64,000 bases of DNA from G963667675 sp964291545 (GCA_964291545.2 OZ219861.1:1-64000), one strand, 5' to 3'. Positions 9,071-19,248 are shown, counted from the stretch's first letter. The notes: generated by a model from the sequence alone, not told the origin. A program made the numbers and translations.

Positions 9071-9997
9071 GTGAGAGCCCTGGTGACGGGCGCGACGGGA
9101 TTCGTGGGAGGCAATCTTGTCCGAGCGCTAGTTGGTGATGGTGTGGAGGTTAGGGCGCTGGCCCGGAGCCAGGGCCCCCACCTGGCGCTGGAGGGGCTGA
9201 CCGTAGACAAAGTGCTGGGTGATCTTGAGGACCTGGAGAGTCTCCGCACTGCCGCAAAGGGCTGCGACGTAGTCTTCCACACGGCAGCTCTCACTACATT
9301 GTGGGACAGGGGTCCTAATAGACACTTCCAAGTGAACGTGGTGGGCACGCGCAACATCCTGATCGCCGCGGAGATGGCGGAGGTGGAAAGGGTGGTGCAC
9401 ACGAGCACATGGATAGTCGTGGGTAGGCCGGCGCCGAATGGACTGGCGGCCGAGGAGACGCGCCCTTCACCAGGCGACCTTAGAGGGCCCTATCGCCGTA
9501 CGAAATGGCTGGCGGAGCAGGAGGTGCTTGCCGCCGTGGCCCGAGGGCAGGACGTGGTCATCGCCAGTCCCACGGTCCCAATCGGGCCGTGGGACGTGAA
9601 GCCGACGCCGACCGGGCGCATTGTGCTGGACTTCATTCGTGGCAGGATGCCCGTTGCGGTTGGTGCGCACCTCAACCTGGTTGACGTCGAGGACGTGGCC
9701 CAAGGTCACATCTCCGCATGGCGGCGCGGACGGTCCGGAGAGCGCTATCTGATGGGCAACTGGAATACGACGCTGCCGGTAGTGTTGTCCATCCTCCAAA
9801 TCCTCCCAAGGTGGAATTCTAGCACCAATCCTGGGAAGATACGTCGAAGAACGCCCACCGTTAAACTATGTGGCACCCACTGTAGTATCATCTCGGGGGG
9901 ATACCGCTTCTACCGGTGCTTGTCAACCCTTCGGCATGGCCCGGAGGATCGTCATGCGTTTCTACTGCACCAACTGTGGGGTATCCTTCACCCGTGA
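9071..9997 (+). CDS. NAD(P)-dependent epimerase/dehydratase, C-terminally altered
   Basis: An extended short-chain dehydrogenase resembling hopanoid-associated sugar epimerases. The GTG at 9071 is chosen because the Rossmann motif TGATGFVGGNL follows five residues later, as is usual; the ATG at 8975 would add an unlike 32-residue leader. Visible motifs: the glycine-rich dinucleotide loop, the catalytic Ser region (HTSTWIVVG) and the YxxxK dyad in YRRTKWLAEQ. After YLMGNWNTTLPVVLSI (near 9790) the sequence stops resembling the family and becomes low-quality coding. A +1 frame then gives a more plausible run (LGRYVEERPPLNYVAP), so a frameshift or truncation near 9800-9820 is likely. The native family is about 330 residues. 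Probable role in nucleotide-sugar or lipid-head-group metabolism; this copy may be inactive. Confidence 0.65.
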   Translation: MRALVTGATGFVGGNLVRALVGDGVEVRALARSQGPHLALEGLTVDKVLGDLEDLESLRTAAKGCDVVFHTAALTTLWDRGPNRHFQVNVVGTRNILIAAEMAEVERVVHTSTWIVVGRPAPNGLAAEETRPSPGDLRGPYRRTKWLAEQEVLAAVARGQDVVIASPTVPIGPWDVKPTPTGRIVLDFIRGRMPVAVGAHLNLVDVEDVAQGHISAWRRGRSGERYLMGNWNTTLPVVLSILQILPRWNSSTNPGKIRRRTPTVKLCGTHCSIISGGYRFYRCLSTLRHGPEDRHAFLLHQLWGILHP

Positions 9998-10069
9998 GTC
10001 TATCTTTCAATCCTGGATACTTTGCCCGCCTTGATTCCGGTTTAGGCAAATACGCGTCGAGAGGTTCTT

Positions 10070-10756
10070 ATGGTCAGAATAATAATAGCGGTCCTCGTTC
10101 TCAGCCTTGTCGTCTTGCTGGCGTGTACTACTGAGGTGCCGACCCCAGCTCCTACGCCCACCTCCGCACCAACTGCGACAGCGATCCCCACTCCCACACC
10201 GACCCCGCTATCTCCGCACGAGCAAAGCCGCCAAGAGTTGCTGGCAACGTTCTCTGAAAACTACGCTACTTGGCAATCCAAGGACCCGCAAAACTACTCG
10301 TTTAGCCTTAAGCTATCCATCCAAGGTATAACAACGAACACCAACCACATCCAGGTAAGAGACGGCGTAGTTTACGAGGCCAACAATTATGGGGCGGGGT
10401 TGGAGATCTGGCGCAAACTTGACGGTCGCTATGACTACAGCACCAGTTTGCACAGAGACTATATGACCGAATCGGGAGAATGGCGGGGCGATGTCTATGA
10501 CCCTTTTGAAGACTTTGATACCAATGCAAAGCTATATTGGAACTTCCTAACCTTGGGCATGGACTACAACTTTTCCTATGTCCACGACCTGATATCCAAC
10601 TGGCAACCGGACTCCATTCTGAGCATTCGCTATGACTCAGAATGTGGCTATCCGTACTTTGTTTCCATTGCCCCAGTAGATGGTAGTAGCATTGCGCGAG
10701 AGACCCTCATCTTGGACTTCATTGTGAACGACTTAGCCGAACAAAACGAAGAATAG
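10070..10756 (+). CDS. Lipoprotein with DUF6174-like domain
   Basis: 228 residues: a signal peptide ending in the lipobox LLAC (Cys19), a Pro/Thr linker of about 30 residues, then a globular domain. Features resembling DUF6174 are the early QNYSFSL strand, VRDGVVYEA and the late IRYDSECGYPYFVSI segment with a conserved YP turn. It would sit on the outer face of the cytoplasmic membrane. Function is unknown. It is not clearly in an operon with the epimerase upstream (72 bp gap) and lies just outside the integrase remnant. Confidence 0.75.
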   Translation: MVRIIIAVLVLSLVVLLACTTEVPTPAPTPTSAPTATAIPTPTPTPLSPHEQSRQELLATFSENYATWQSKDPQNYSFSLKLSIQGITTNTNHIQVRDGVVYEANNYGAGLEIWRKLDGRYDYSTSLHRDYMTESGEWRGDVYDPFEDFDTNAKLYWNFLTLGMDYNFSYVHDLISNWQPDSILSIRYDSECGYPYFVSIAPVDGSSIARETLILDFIVNDLAEQNEE

Positions 10757-10834
10757 CCAAATCCCCAGGGCTACCGGAGATCGGCTGGCTCAAAATAGGT
10801 TTTTAGACACAGCCATAGGGTAATTGACATACAC

Positions 10835-11671
10835 ATGGACGGCTGGAAGCATCCAAAGACCGCGAAAACCTTTCGGACGACGCTCGAACAATATGCTTTC
10901 CCTGCTTTAGAGACCAAGCCTGTCTCCCAGGTCACATCCCACGATGTCATGGCTATCTTGGAACCCATTTGGACCAGCAAGCCGGAAACCAGCCGGAAGG
11001 TGAGGAAGGGTATAGGCAAAGTCATGAAGTGGGCTATGGCCCAGGGGTACAGGAGCGACAACCCTGCCGGTGACGTTATCACCCAAGCCCTCCCCAAGCA
11101 TCGGCGTTCCCAGCATTACCAAGCGTTGCCATTCTCGGAAATTGGAGGGGCCATCGGGAAGGTGCGGAGCACCGATGCTTGGCCTGCAACTAAACTGGCT
11201 TTTGAGTTCCTTGTACTCACCGCGGCCCGTTCCGGCGAGGTTCGAGAAGCGACTTGGGACGAGATCGACCTTGAAGCTGAGATGTGGACTGTCCCGGCCA
11301 AGAAGATGAAGAATGGTCGGGCGCACCGCGTGCCCCTGAGCAAGCAGGCCATGAATATACTGGACAAAGCACGAGCATTGAGCGACGGGTCGGGATTGGT
11401 ATTTCCCTCACAGAGGGGCAAGGTCATGGACGGGGTTACTCTGTCCAAGCTGCTCAGAGAGCACAACGTCGGGACGGTCCCCCACGGTCTACGGTCCAGT
11501 TTCAGGGACTGGGCGGCAGAACACTCGGACGTGCCCAGGGAGATAGCAGAACACGCCTTGGCGCATATTGAAGGATCGGCATCGGAGCTCGCCTACCGGC
11601 GTACCGACTATTTTGAGAAGCGCCGGGCATTGATGCAAGATTGGGCAGACTACGTGGTGGCTTGGGAGTAG
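10835..11671 (+). pseudogene. 5'-truncated P4-type tyrosine integrase
   Basis: 278 codons cover the core-binding and catalytic domains of a P4-family integrase. Catalytic set: R132 in AARSGEV, a Lys in the beta-hairpin (PAKKMKNGRAHRVPLS), H217 and R220 in PHGLRSSF, H244 in ALAH, and the nucleophile Y254 in AYRRTD. Recognisable integrase sequence continues about 10 codons upstream of the first ATG (VIDIH, then MDGWKHPKTA) until a TAG, and the DUF4102-type arm-binding domain of about 100 residues is missing. It is therefore a remnant, although the catalytic part is intact. It marks the left edge of the accessory island. Confidence 0.75.
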
Positions 11672-12063
11672 GGCAACAGCGCCTCAGGTCCTGCTAGTCC
11701 TGCCCTAGCTGGTGTTTGGCGTCGTGGCAGTTATCATGGGAGTGATATGAGAATCCCGACTAACCGGCTACGCGGCTGTGCAGCCGGCGCAGCGGAGGTT
11801 CTGACAACCGGCCGGCCGCGTGGGTGATCATCGGCCTACTGGTTGTCTTAAGGCTGGCCCAGGGGTGAAAACGCACATGGGAGACTCATGGCGGTGATGA
11901 ACATGGTGGAAGGCTAGCGATTGGACAGTTCCATTTCTTTAGTGGTCGGTAGACCTAGGCTCAGGCTTGGCAAACCATAGAAGCAAACGGAACCGCCCAC
12001 CAGACTTGCTAAATCAAGATTTTTAGCTTGGTGCTCTGTTGGACCTGTAGAGAAGATAATATA
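11672..12063. other. Intergenic region between integrase and DUF262 gene
   Basis: No gene is visible. It holds one degenerate palindromic element (11927-11994). A GC-rich segment around 11764-11784 has a short stem (CCGGCT/AGCCGG). Confidence 0.5.
11927..11994. repeat. Degenerate palindromic MITE-like element
   Basis: 68 bp whose outer ends are AGTTCCATTTCTTTAGTGG and the reverse complement of GGTTCCGTTTGCTTCTATGG, with a central CCTAGG. The right tip matches the terminal repeat of the 4.9-kb transposon at 25695-25718. No target duplication is visible. Confidence 0.65.
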
Positions 12064-13653
12064 ATGAAGAGAGCGCCGAGCCGCATCGATCGATTCTGGG
12101 GGTGTACCGTGGGGGAGCTGGAAACGACAAATATCTCGATCGGCGCGCTCGCGGAGCGTGTGCGTAATGGGGAACTGGAGCTACCAGAAATACAGCGATC
12201 CTACGTATGGAACAGGCCTCAGGTACGTGATTTCCTTGATTCACTGTACCGGGATTTTCCAGTCGGCACACTGCTCCTCTGGCGCTCTGACGAAATCGAA
12301 TTCTCAAGGAGCATCGAGAGTGCAGCGGCGGAACGCTCACAGGCTAGGCAAGCCGACTTTGTGCTCGACGGTCAGCAGAGGCTGACAGCGCTCACCCGCG
12401 TCATCTACGACGGTGACCCGGACATTCGCTTCAACCTCGAGACTGAGCGGTTTGAGGTTGCCAACGCAGCGATCCGCCGGGACCCTCACTGGATTCCAGT
12501 AACCGACATCTTCAGCAAGGGTGCGACACGCGTGGCACTGGAACGCGACCTGATTCGGAACGGAGGTACGGAAGCTGAGGATGCGCTAAGTCGACTCAAC
12601 CGAGTTGCAGAGATTAGAAACATCAGCGTCCCGGTGCATACACTAACAGGCTTTGACTACGAAGAGGTCACAGAGGTCTTCGTGAGAGTGAACTCCAAGG
12701 GAACGCGCTTGCGGCAGGCTGAACTCGCAATAGCACAACTCGCGTTTCGCCTGCCTGGAATGGTCACCAACGACTTAAAGGCCTTCGAGGATGAACTCGA
12801 CGACTCGGGCTACGACATCGACCTACGGTTCCTCGTTCGTTGCCTGACCGCTGTCGCTACCAATCAAAGTCGGTTCCGCCTTCTAGGAACCGTAGAACCC
12901 GAGCAGGTCGCACGAGCATGGATGGACACCCGCCTAGCCATTGAGTTTTTCCTGAATCTCGCCAAGGAGAATCTTGGCATAGAGTCGTGGGACTGGGTCC
13001 CATCCAACAACGCGCTAGCCGTACCGGTTGCGTATCTCGCCCGGCGCCCATTCAATGCAGTGGACGACAAGGCATTGTTACGCTGGTTTCTGCTCTCGTC
13101 CATTTGGCAGCGATATAGTGGCTCAGCCGAAACCACCATGGATCAAGACCTGCGCCTCGTCCGTGCCGCTTCGCCTTTTGACGCGCTGGAACGAGCCCTA
13201 CTGCAGGACGTAGGACGACTTGAAGTAGCGGCTGACGACCTTGATGACGCCGGCGTTCGCAGCGCGCTTTTTCTCGTTGCATATCTCGCTTGCAGACAGC
13301 GCGGAGCAAAGGATTGGGCGACAGGCGTCAGCCTCAGTTCAACGAATCTCGGAACACAACATCTTCTAGAACTACATCACATCTTCCCTCGCGCGCAGAT
13401 TGCTGATAAGTATGACCGTAAGGACGTGAATGAGATTGCTAACATCGCTTTCATCTCTAAGGCGTCAAACCTGAGAATTGGCAAGACGGCGCCCGCGGAG
13501 TACCTCAACAGTATCCCGCAAGAGCGGTTGGAGCAGCAGTTCGTTCCTACAGACAGAAGGCTGTGGGAGGTCAAATCCTACCAAAAGTTCTTGCAACGCC
13601 GACGCGAATTGCTGGCAGACGGAATCAACGGCGTGGTTGATTCACTTCGATAA
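12064..13653 (+). CDS. DUF262 / HNH-like (GmrSD-type) restriction protein
   Basis: 529 residues from the ATG at 12064, the most likely start (GAGAAG lies 7 bases upstream). The N-terminal DUF262 fold shows LPEIQRSYVW (residues 40-49) and the signature FVLDGQQRLTAL (99-110), a ParB/GmrS-like NTP-binding region. A helical middle follows, then a C-terminal DUF1524/HNH-like motif with H438-H439 in LELHHIFPRAQ and the downstream IANIAFISKASNLRIG. Proteins with both parts resemble the fused GmrS-GmrD type IV enzymes that cut modified phage DNA. It is a single gene, bounded on both sides by palindromic elements. Whether it cuts modified DNA is inference. Confidence 0.8.
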   Translation: MKRAPSRIDRFWGCTVGELETTNISIGALAERVRNGELELPEIQRSYVWNRPQVRDFLDSLYRDFPVGTLLLWRSDEIEFSRSIESAAAERSQARQADFVLDGQQRLTALTRVIYDGDPDIRFNLETERFEVANAAIRRDPHWIPVTDIFSKGATRVALERDLIRNGGTEAEDALSRLNRVAEIRNISVPVHTLTGFDYEEVTEVFVRVNSKGTRLRQAELAIAQLAFRLPGMVTNDLKAFEDELDDSGYDIDLRFLVRCLTAVATNQSRFRLLGTVEPEQVARAWMDTRLAIEFFLNLAKENLGIESWDWVPSNNALAVPVAYLARRPFNAVDDKALLRWFLLSSIWQRYSGSAETTMDQDLRLVRAASPFDALERALLQDVGRLEVAADDLDDAGVRSALFLVAYLACRQRGAKDWATGVSLSSTNLGTQHLLELHHIFPRAQIADKYDRKDVNEIANIAFISKASNLRIGKTAPAEYLNSIPQERLEQQFVPTDRRLWEVKSYQKFLQRRRELLADGINGVVDSLR

Positions 13654-13912
13654 TGGCCCGAGTGCTACCGTGCAATCTGATGGTGGTCGCACGTTCTGGC
13701 CAGTGTGCAGATCAGAGACGTGGTGGCGTGATAAGCACGGGTAAGTCGCGTCGTGTGCTGCTACTGCACCGCTCCCAGACGGATCTATTGCGGTCTCCTG
13801 CTATACTTCCACCGGCTAGGAGCCACTGGGTGACCAGGCCCAGAAGAGCCCGGTGATCCTCGCAACAGAAACTAGAATATCCGAATAAAGGGCATTGTTA
13901 GCACCGGATCGC

Positions 13913-13972
13913 GGTCCCATTTCCGTCGACGGTTTGCAGGGGACATCAATAGGAATTGCCAACAAACGGACC
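13913..13972. repeat. Degenerate palindromic element (weak candidate)
   Basis: The right tip AACAAACGGACC and a left tip GGTCCCATTT resemble the family ends, but the interior is poorly paired. It may be an old or rearranged copy next to the better one at 14014. Confidence 0.4.
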
Positions 13973-14013
13973 TCATCTTTCGGGTGCTTTGGAGAGAAGC
14001 GTTTACTTATCGC

Positions 14014-14083
14014 GGTTCCGTTTGCTTTTGGTGTTTGACACGCCGAAGCCTAGATACGCCGGACACCACAACCAAACGGAACC
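14014..14083. repeat. Well-preserved 70-bp palindromic MITE
   Basis: The left arm begins GGTTCCGTTTGCTTTTGGTG. The right arm read backwards begins GGTTCCGTTTGGTTGTGGTG, so the arms pair over about 26 bases with few mismatches. The first 14 bases of the left arm equal the right terminal repeat of the transposon at 20834-25718. The flanking 8 bases (CTTATCGC and GCCTACAC) are not duplicates, so the insertion is old or rearranged. Confidence 0.8.
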
Positions 14084-14164
14084 GCCTACACCGGATAGGG
14101 CGCAATAATCTAGTTTGTTCCAGGCCTAATCAACACTCCAACCCAATGTAACTGGGTATATCGA

Positions 14165-17100
14165 ATGTACAGCGTCGACTGGAAATTGATCCGCCCGTGG
14201 AATGGCTCGAAATCTGGTGGGTTTCAGGAGCTGTGTGTACAACTGGCGCGCGTTGAGACCCCCAAGGACGCAAATTTCATACCTACCGGTACCCCCGATG
14301 CGGGTGTTGAATGCTATTGCGTTCTCCCTGATGGCAATGAGTGGGGGTGGCAGGCGAAGTACTTCACCTCGTCTCTTGCAAGCACTCAGTGGCAGCAGAT
14401 TGATGGCTCCATCGAAACCGCGCTCGACAAACATTCCCGGCTAGTTCGCTACTACGTTTGCGTACCTCGTAACCGGTCCGATGCCCGCAAGCCCAACCAA
14501 AAATCGGAAATGGATCGATGGGACGACCATTTAGCCAAGTGGGACGGCTGGGCACAGGACCGGGGCATGAACGTGAAGTTTGTGTGGTGGGGTTCCTCCG
14601 AGTTGATTGATAGGCTGTCGCGTGATGAACATACCGGGCGCCGTTTCTTCTGGTTCTGGCAGCATGAATTCAGCCAGAAATGGTTTGCTCTTCATCTTAA
14701 CGAATCAGTGGTGGCCGCTGGCGCCAGATATACTCCTGAGGCCCATGTTGACCTGCCTATTGCTCAGGATTTGGAGCGATTCAGCAGGTCAGTTTCCTTG
14801 TTTGAAGAGGTAAAGTCCCATTCGGTACAGATTCGGAAGGCGCAGGCCGGCGTGGCGTCTGCCCGGCGACAGTTGGAGCAATCTGTCGGATCAACTGATC
14901 TTGACGACTTGTCGAAAGCAACAGGCACAGTTTTGGATATTCTTTCCCAATTGGAGCCTTCCCCGATAGACTCTCTTCCGTTCGCAGACATAGTTAATGC
15001 GGCCGAGGAGGCAGACAAGCTGGCTAACCATGCCTCAAGGCAGATATGGGAACTACAACGCCAGCATGATGCGCAAAGGCAAGAACATCGAACTTCTCGA
15101 ACTTACAGCCACGAACCCTTCGGGCGCATACTGTACTACATACACCGACTCCAGTCAGGGCTTCAGGAGGTAGTTGAGACCTGCACCCATGCTGGTTCAT
15201 TAGCCAGCAGTCAGTTGCTGCTTCTGAAGGGCGACGGAGGAACAGGCAAGACTCACTTGCTTTGCGACTTTGCTAAGAGGCGCGTCCAAGCGCAATTGCC
15301 CACTCTCCTCCTGATGGGCCAACGATTCCTGAGTGAAGATGATCCTTGGGCGCAGTTGTTGCAGCAGTTGGACTTGTCCCACAGCAGCGCTGAAGATTTC
15401 GTAGGGGCTCTGGAATCCGCTGCCCAGGCGTCAGGCTGTCGAGCGCTGGTGATGATTGATGCATTGAACGAAGGCAATGGGAGGAGGATCTGGCAGGCTC
15501 ACCTGCCTTCATTCCTGACGAGGCTTGAGAAATCCCCTTGGATTGGCGTGGTTCTCTCGGTTCGTTCGTCATACGAGGGGATCATCATCCCAGAAAGTGT
15601 TAGACATAGGGCTGCAGTCGTTACCCACTACGGGTTCGAGGGGCACGAGTTCGACGCCACTCGTATCTTCTTTGCACATTACGACCTTGAATCCCCGTCA
15701 ACTCCAATCTTGCGGCCTGAATTCAGTAATCCACTTTTCCTAAAGGCGATCTGTGAAGGACTACGAAGCGGAGGAGAGCGTAGGCTTCCAAAAGGCTTCC
15801 ATGGCATTACTGCGGTATTCGACCTCTACCTCAACGCGATTCACGAACGTCTTTGGAAGCCGGACTCACTCAACTACGACCAGAAGAGCAACCTTGTACG
15901 TCAAGCGCTGGAGAGCCTTGCTAAGCGGCTTGCTGAATGTGAAACGAGACGCCTGCCTCGCTCCGAGGCTCAGACCATCGTGAACAACCTGCTGCAGGGA
16001 CGGGAGTACGACAGATCCCTCTACGCAGCCCTCGTAGCGGAGGACATACTTACGGAAGACATGGACCCGAGTAATAACGACCTTTCGGAGGAGGTGGTGT
16101 CGATAGCCTATGACCGTTTCGCGGACCACATCATCTCTGACTACCTACTCAATACTTATCTCGATGTAGACGACCCCGCGATTGCGTTTTCAAAGAATGG
16201 AGGGTTGGCTTTCCTTGGCGAAAAGGAGCAGTATGTACGGCATGGACTCATTGAGGCCTTATGTATTCAGGTACCCGAACGTACGGGCAAAGAGTTGGTT
16301 AGACTGGCACCCACCGTACTGGATCGCCCCAATATGTCCTATGCCTTCCTGCAAAGCATCACATGGCGCCAACATGACGCTTTTTCGGAAGATACTCACG
16401 TAGTCTTGGACGAATTCTTGCAGGGTGGGGACATCTGGGAAGATCTCTTGGACACGGTGGTATCACTCTCGACTGTCCCAGGTCATCCGTTCAATGCAGA
16501 GTCTCTTGACCGTCGACTCCGCCAAGATTCTATGCCTGATCGGGACTCATGGTGGAGCACCTACCTGCACCGCGCGTCGGAAGCCCAAAGTCCTGTGGAC
16601 CGCCTCATAGATTGGGCATCTAAGTCATCAAGCAATGACGACGTAGAGGATGAGGTTGTAGACCTAGCTGCAACCACTCTTGCTTGGATGCTCACGACAC
16701 CAAATCGATTCTTACGTGATAGGGCTACGAAGGCTTTGGTTGTTCTCCTCACCAAGCGGTTTGAATCGGCAGGGCGACTAGTGAACCGCTTCGCCGACGT
16801 TGACGATCCGTATGTATCTGAACGTATTTACACTGTAGCTTATGGCATCGCAATGAGAAGTCACGACCCTGATGCCGTGGGCAGGCTGGCACTGTTGGTA
16901 TATGAGCAGGTCTTTGCTTCTGGTGGTCCCCTGCCACACATCCTCCTACGGGATTACGCCCGTGGGGTTGTCGAGCGCGCCGTCTATCTTGGAGCAGACA
17001 TCGCCGTCGAGGTTTCACTCATACGCCCACCCTATAGGAGCCGCTGGCCAGGCATACCAGGTGAAGAGGTCATCGAGCAGTTGACCGCTAACTGGGGCCG

Positions 17101-18745
17101 AGGGGCATGGGCCTATGGAGACTTAGAGTGGTCGCGGAACCGAATTCGCCGTTCAGTAATGGGTGACTTCCTAAACGATTTTGCTCGTTACGTGATCGGA
17201 ACTGAGTCGGAGCCTTGCTGGCTCTCACTACGTCTCGATGAAGACCAATGGCAATCTCCAGGGGAGCGGATGGAAGCCCTATTACAGGAGTTCGACGAAG
17301 CCGAGAAAGCAGCGTATGAGACGTTCAAGAACATCCAGGACGAACCCTCGCCCTATTTGAAAATGATACGAGATGTATATTCCTACGGGGAACACGAACA
17401 GCAGGCTCTCAATAGAGAGGTCGAGCGGCATGAAAGGAGAATCGAGGCCTCGCGACAAGAATTGATGTCAACGCTCACCGAAGAGCACAGATCCAAGATG
17501 GGATCAATACAGGACGCTATGGCCAGTGGGCCCCCACGATTTGATGTACGAGCGATCCAGCGATACGTCTTGTGGCGTGTATTTGACCTGGGTTGGACGA
17601 TCGAACGATTCGGGGAGTTCGACCGTTTTTCCATTGGTGACCATGGGAGATCGGCAGACAAGCCCGAGCGGATGGGAAAGAAGTACCAGTGGATAGCCTA
17701 TCATGAGATTCTTGCCTACCTATCTGACCACTACCAGTACCTGGAACCCTATTTCAGAGGCCAGGGAGACCGCCACTACGAGGGGCCTTGGCAACTCCAC
17801 GTACGCGACATAGACGCTTCCTGCACGTTAAGGTCTACTCCCGGCGGAACATCTTGGGGGCCACACAAGCCGGCATGGTGGGGCAACGCTGAATACACGG
17901 CTTGGGCCGATGAGCTAAGCCATCAGGACTGGCTAGCTTCGGAGACGGATATTCCCAAGATTGAAGACCTGATGCGAGTCGTTTGTCCCGACGACGGAAG
18001 TCAGTGGTTCAATTTATGCGGCCGCTTTGTTTGGAGGCAGTCACATCCCGTCGATGTTGACCCCTTCGAGATAGAGCGGCGGGAGCTATGGCTACACTGG
18101 GATGCTTATTTTGTACGCGCTAGTGATGCCGATGCTTTCATGGACTGGACCCAAAGCAGTGACGATCTGTCAAACTCGTTGCCCGATCCCTCCAACCTGT
18201 ATCTCTACTACATGTTCTTCGGCGAATATCGTTGGTCTCCAGCGTTTGGGCATCGATTCTATGATTACGGCAGTGATGGAGGTTGGGTTCGGCCAGAAAG
18301 AGGGGCGTGTCCGGCAGATGTTCGGCCGACTACCGTCTCCTATAACTCGGAATCGGGCGTGTTCGATTGCTCTGTTGACGAGCACTACACGTTACACTTG
18401 CCTCATCCTAAACTCCTTGACGACCTTGACCTAAGGTGGTCGGGGAAGGCTTCTGATTTTGTGGATGAGTCAGGTAAGCTAGTCATCTACGACCCGACGG
18501 CACATAAAGATGGCCCAACTGCTCTGCTGATTAGTAGCGAGTTGCTAGAGCAACACCTAAGGGAAAATGGGTTGGCCCTCTTCTGGGTCGTGTTTGGAGA
18601 AAAGTGGATCATTGGCGGAAGGGCTCAATCAAAATTCCAAGGGCGTTTGAAGATATCAGGCGCCTTTAGGCACACAGACCGGGGGCCAACTGGATACCTT
18701 GGCTTTAGCCTAGATCTCCCGGAAGGGGCTGACTCATGCCGTTGA
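14165..18745 (+). CDS. Mrr-like nuclease-STAND NTPase antiphage protein (Avs-like)
   Basis: 1,526 residues. The N-terminal about 170 residues form a PD-(D/E)xK nuclease of the Mrr type: GGFQELC helix, D45 and E49 in PDAGVE, and Q63-A-K65 in GWQAKYF, the QxK variant typical of Mrr. A helical linker (about 200-320) leads to a STAND P-loop NTPase: Walker A GDGGTGKTH with K362, Walker B ALVMIDALNEG with D432, and the arginine-bearing LSVRSSYEG. About 1,000 residues of helical and then beta-rich sequence follow; this end senses the phage protein in Avs (AVAST) systems. Architecture and length fit Avs proteins that oligomerise on binding a phage terminase or portal and then degrade DNA. No partner gene is adjacent and palindromic elements lie on both sides, so it looks like a self-contained cassette. 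The exact Avs type cannot be decided by eye. Confidence 0.8.
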   Translation: MYSVDWKLIRPWNGSKSGGFQELCVQLARVETPKDANFIPTGTPDAGVECYCVLPDGNEWGWQAKYFTSSLASTQWQQIDGSIETALDKHSRLVRYYVCVPRNRSDARKPNQKSEMDRWDDHLAKWDGWAQDRGMNVKFVWWGSSELIDRLSRDEHTGRRFFWFWQHEFSQKWFALHLNESVVAAGARYTPEAHVDLPIAQDLERFSRSVSLFEEVKSHSVQIRKAQAGVASARRQLEQSVGSTDLDDLSKATGTVLDILSQLEPSPIDSLPFADIVNAAEEADKLANHASRQIWELQRQHDAQRQEHRTSRTYSHEPFGRILYYIHRLQSGLQEVVETCTHAGSLASSQLLLLKGDGGTGKTHLLCDFAKRRVQAQLPTLLLMGQRFLSEDDPWAQLLQQLDLSHSSAEDFVGALESAAQASGCRALVMIDALNEGNGRRIWQAHLPSFLTRLEKSPWIGVVLSVRSSYEGIIIPESVRHRAAVVTHYGFEGHEFDATRIFFAHYDLESPSTPILRPEFSNPLFLKAICEGLRSGGERRLPKGFHGITAVFDLYLNAIHERLWKPDSLNYDQKSNLVRQALESLAKRLAECETRRLPRSEAQTIVNNLLQGREYDRSLYAALVAEDILTEDMDPSNNDLSEEVVSIAYDRFADHIISDYLLNTYLDVDDPAIAFSKNGGLAFLGEKEQYVRHGLIEALCIQVPERTGKELVRLAPTVLDRPNMSYAFLQSITWRQHDAFSEDTHVVLDEFLQGGDIWEDLLDTVVSLSTVPGHPFNAESLDRRLRQDSMPDRDSWWSTYLHRASEAQSPVDRLIDWASKSSSNDDVEDEVVDLAATTLAWMLTTPNRFLRDRATKALVVLLTKRFESAGRLVNRFADVDDPYVSERIYTVAYGIAMRSHDPDAVGRLALLVYEQVFASGGPLPHILLRDYARGVVERAVYLGADIAVEVSLIRPPYRSRWPGIPGEEVIEQLTANWGRGAWAYGDLEWSRNRIRRSVMGDFLNDFARYVIGTESEPCWLSLRLDEDQWQSPGERMEALLQEFDEAEKAAYETFKNIQDEPSPYLKMIRDVYSYGEHEQQALNREVERHERRIEASRQELMSTLTEEHRSKMGSIQDAMASGPPRFDVRAIQRYVLWRVFDLGWTIERFGEFDRFSIGDHGRSADKPERMGKKYQWIAYHEILAYLSDHYQYLEPYFRGQGDRHYEGPWQLHVRDIDASCTLRSTPGGTSWGPHKPAWWGNAEYTAWADELSHQDWLASETDIPKIEDLMRVVCPDDGSQWFNLCGRFVWRQSHPVDVDPFEIERRELWLHWDAYFVRASDADAFMDWTQSSDDLSNSLPDPSNLYLYYMFFGEYRWSPAFGHRFYDYGSDGGWVRPERGACPADVRPTTVSYNSESGVFDCSVDEHYTLHLPHPKLLDDLDLRWSGKASDFVDESGKLVIYDPTAHKDGPTALLISSELLEQHLRENGLALFWVVFGEKWIIGGRAQSKFQGRLKISGAFRHTDRGPTGYLGFSLDLPEGADSCR

Positions 18746-19248
18746 GGGATACAGCCGCATCCGCAACTCAAAGATGGTTCTGTCTAGCGTCGGTACCGTT
18801 CGCTTTCGAGGTTTGGCACGCTTGAATCTAGATATGCCGAACCCTATAACCAAACGCGACTGGGCAACTGCTTTTCCGTCGAGGTCGTCGTCTCGCTGCT
18901 CCTAATAGTTTGTCCCAGTCTACCGCGCGCTACTTCTTGTTGGCGTCCTTGACACCTCAGTAATCGGTGTCTCTAGGGAGCTGCGTAAGCTGACTCAGCG
19001 ATACAACGTTGCCCTGCGCCTCTGGACATCCCTCTGCCGTTCCACCTTAGATATGGACAGCCTGAGGAAGCCCAGGGAAACGCGATGGGCACGGCGGATT
19101 GTCTCCTTATGCTTGGTCAGAGTGCTACCGGCTTCCGGTCGGCCTTAGACTAAGATTAGGGCAAGACCGAGCGCGCTTGCGGGACTGATATAGCAAGTGG
19201 TACAAAGTCTGGGAGCGGGCATAACCGTACCAGACAGCATGAACATGC
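18746..19248. other. Intergenic region between STAND gene and hsdM
   Basis: 503 bp without a credible gene. It holds a degenerate palindromic element at 18792-18861. A promoter for the type I operon is expected here, but no clear hexamer pair was identified. Confidence 0.5.
18792..18861. repeat. Degenerate 70-bp palindromic element
   Basis: The arms GGTACCGTTCGCTTTCGAGG and (reverse) AGTCGCGTTTGGTTATAGGG, with centre ATCTAGAT, belong to the same family as the element at 14014. It starts 46 bp after the stop of the STAND gene. Confidence 0.6.

Larger units (their letters stand above)
13654..14164. other. Intergenic region with two palindromic elements
   Basis: 511 bp with no convincing gene. 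It contains a degenerate palindrome (13913-13972) and a well-preserved one (14014-14083) directly upstream of the STAND gene. Confidence 0.55.

Noticed and set aside
9930..10035. Small zinc-ribbon gene after the epimerase (MRFYCTNCGVSFTRE)
   Set aside because: Only about 26 codons before a stop and no ribosome site. It may be the frameshifted remains of another gene.
14014..14083. Integron attC sites as the identity of the palindromes
   Set aside because: The ends lack the GTTRRRY/RYYYAAC core sites, no integron integrase is seen, and the tips match the terminal repeats of the element at 20834-25718, which has a clear target duplication.
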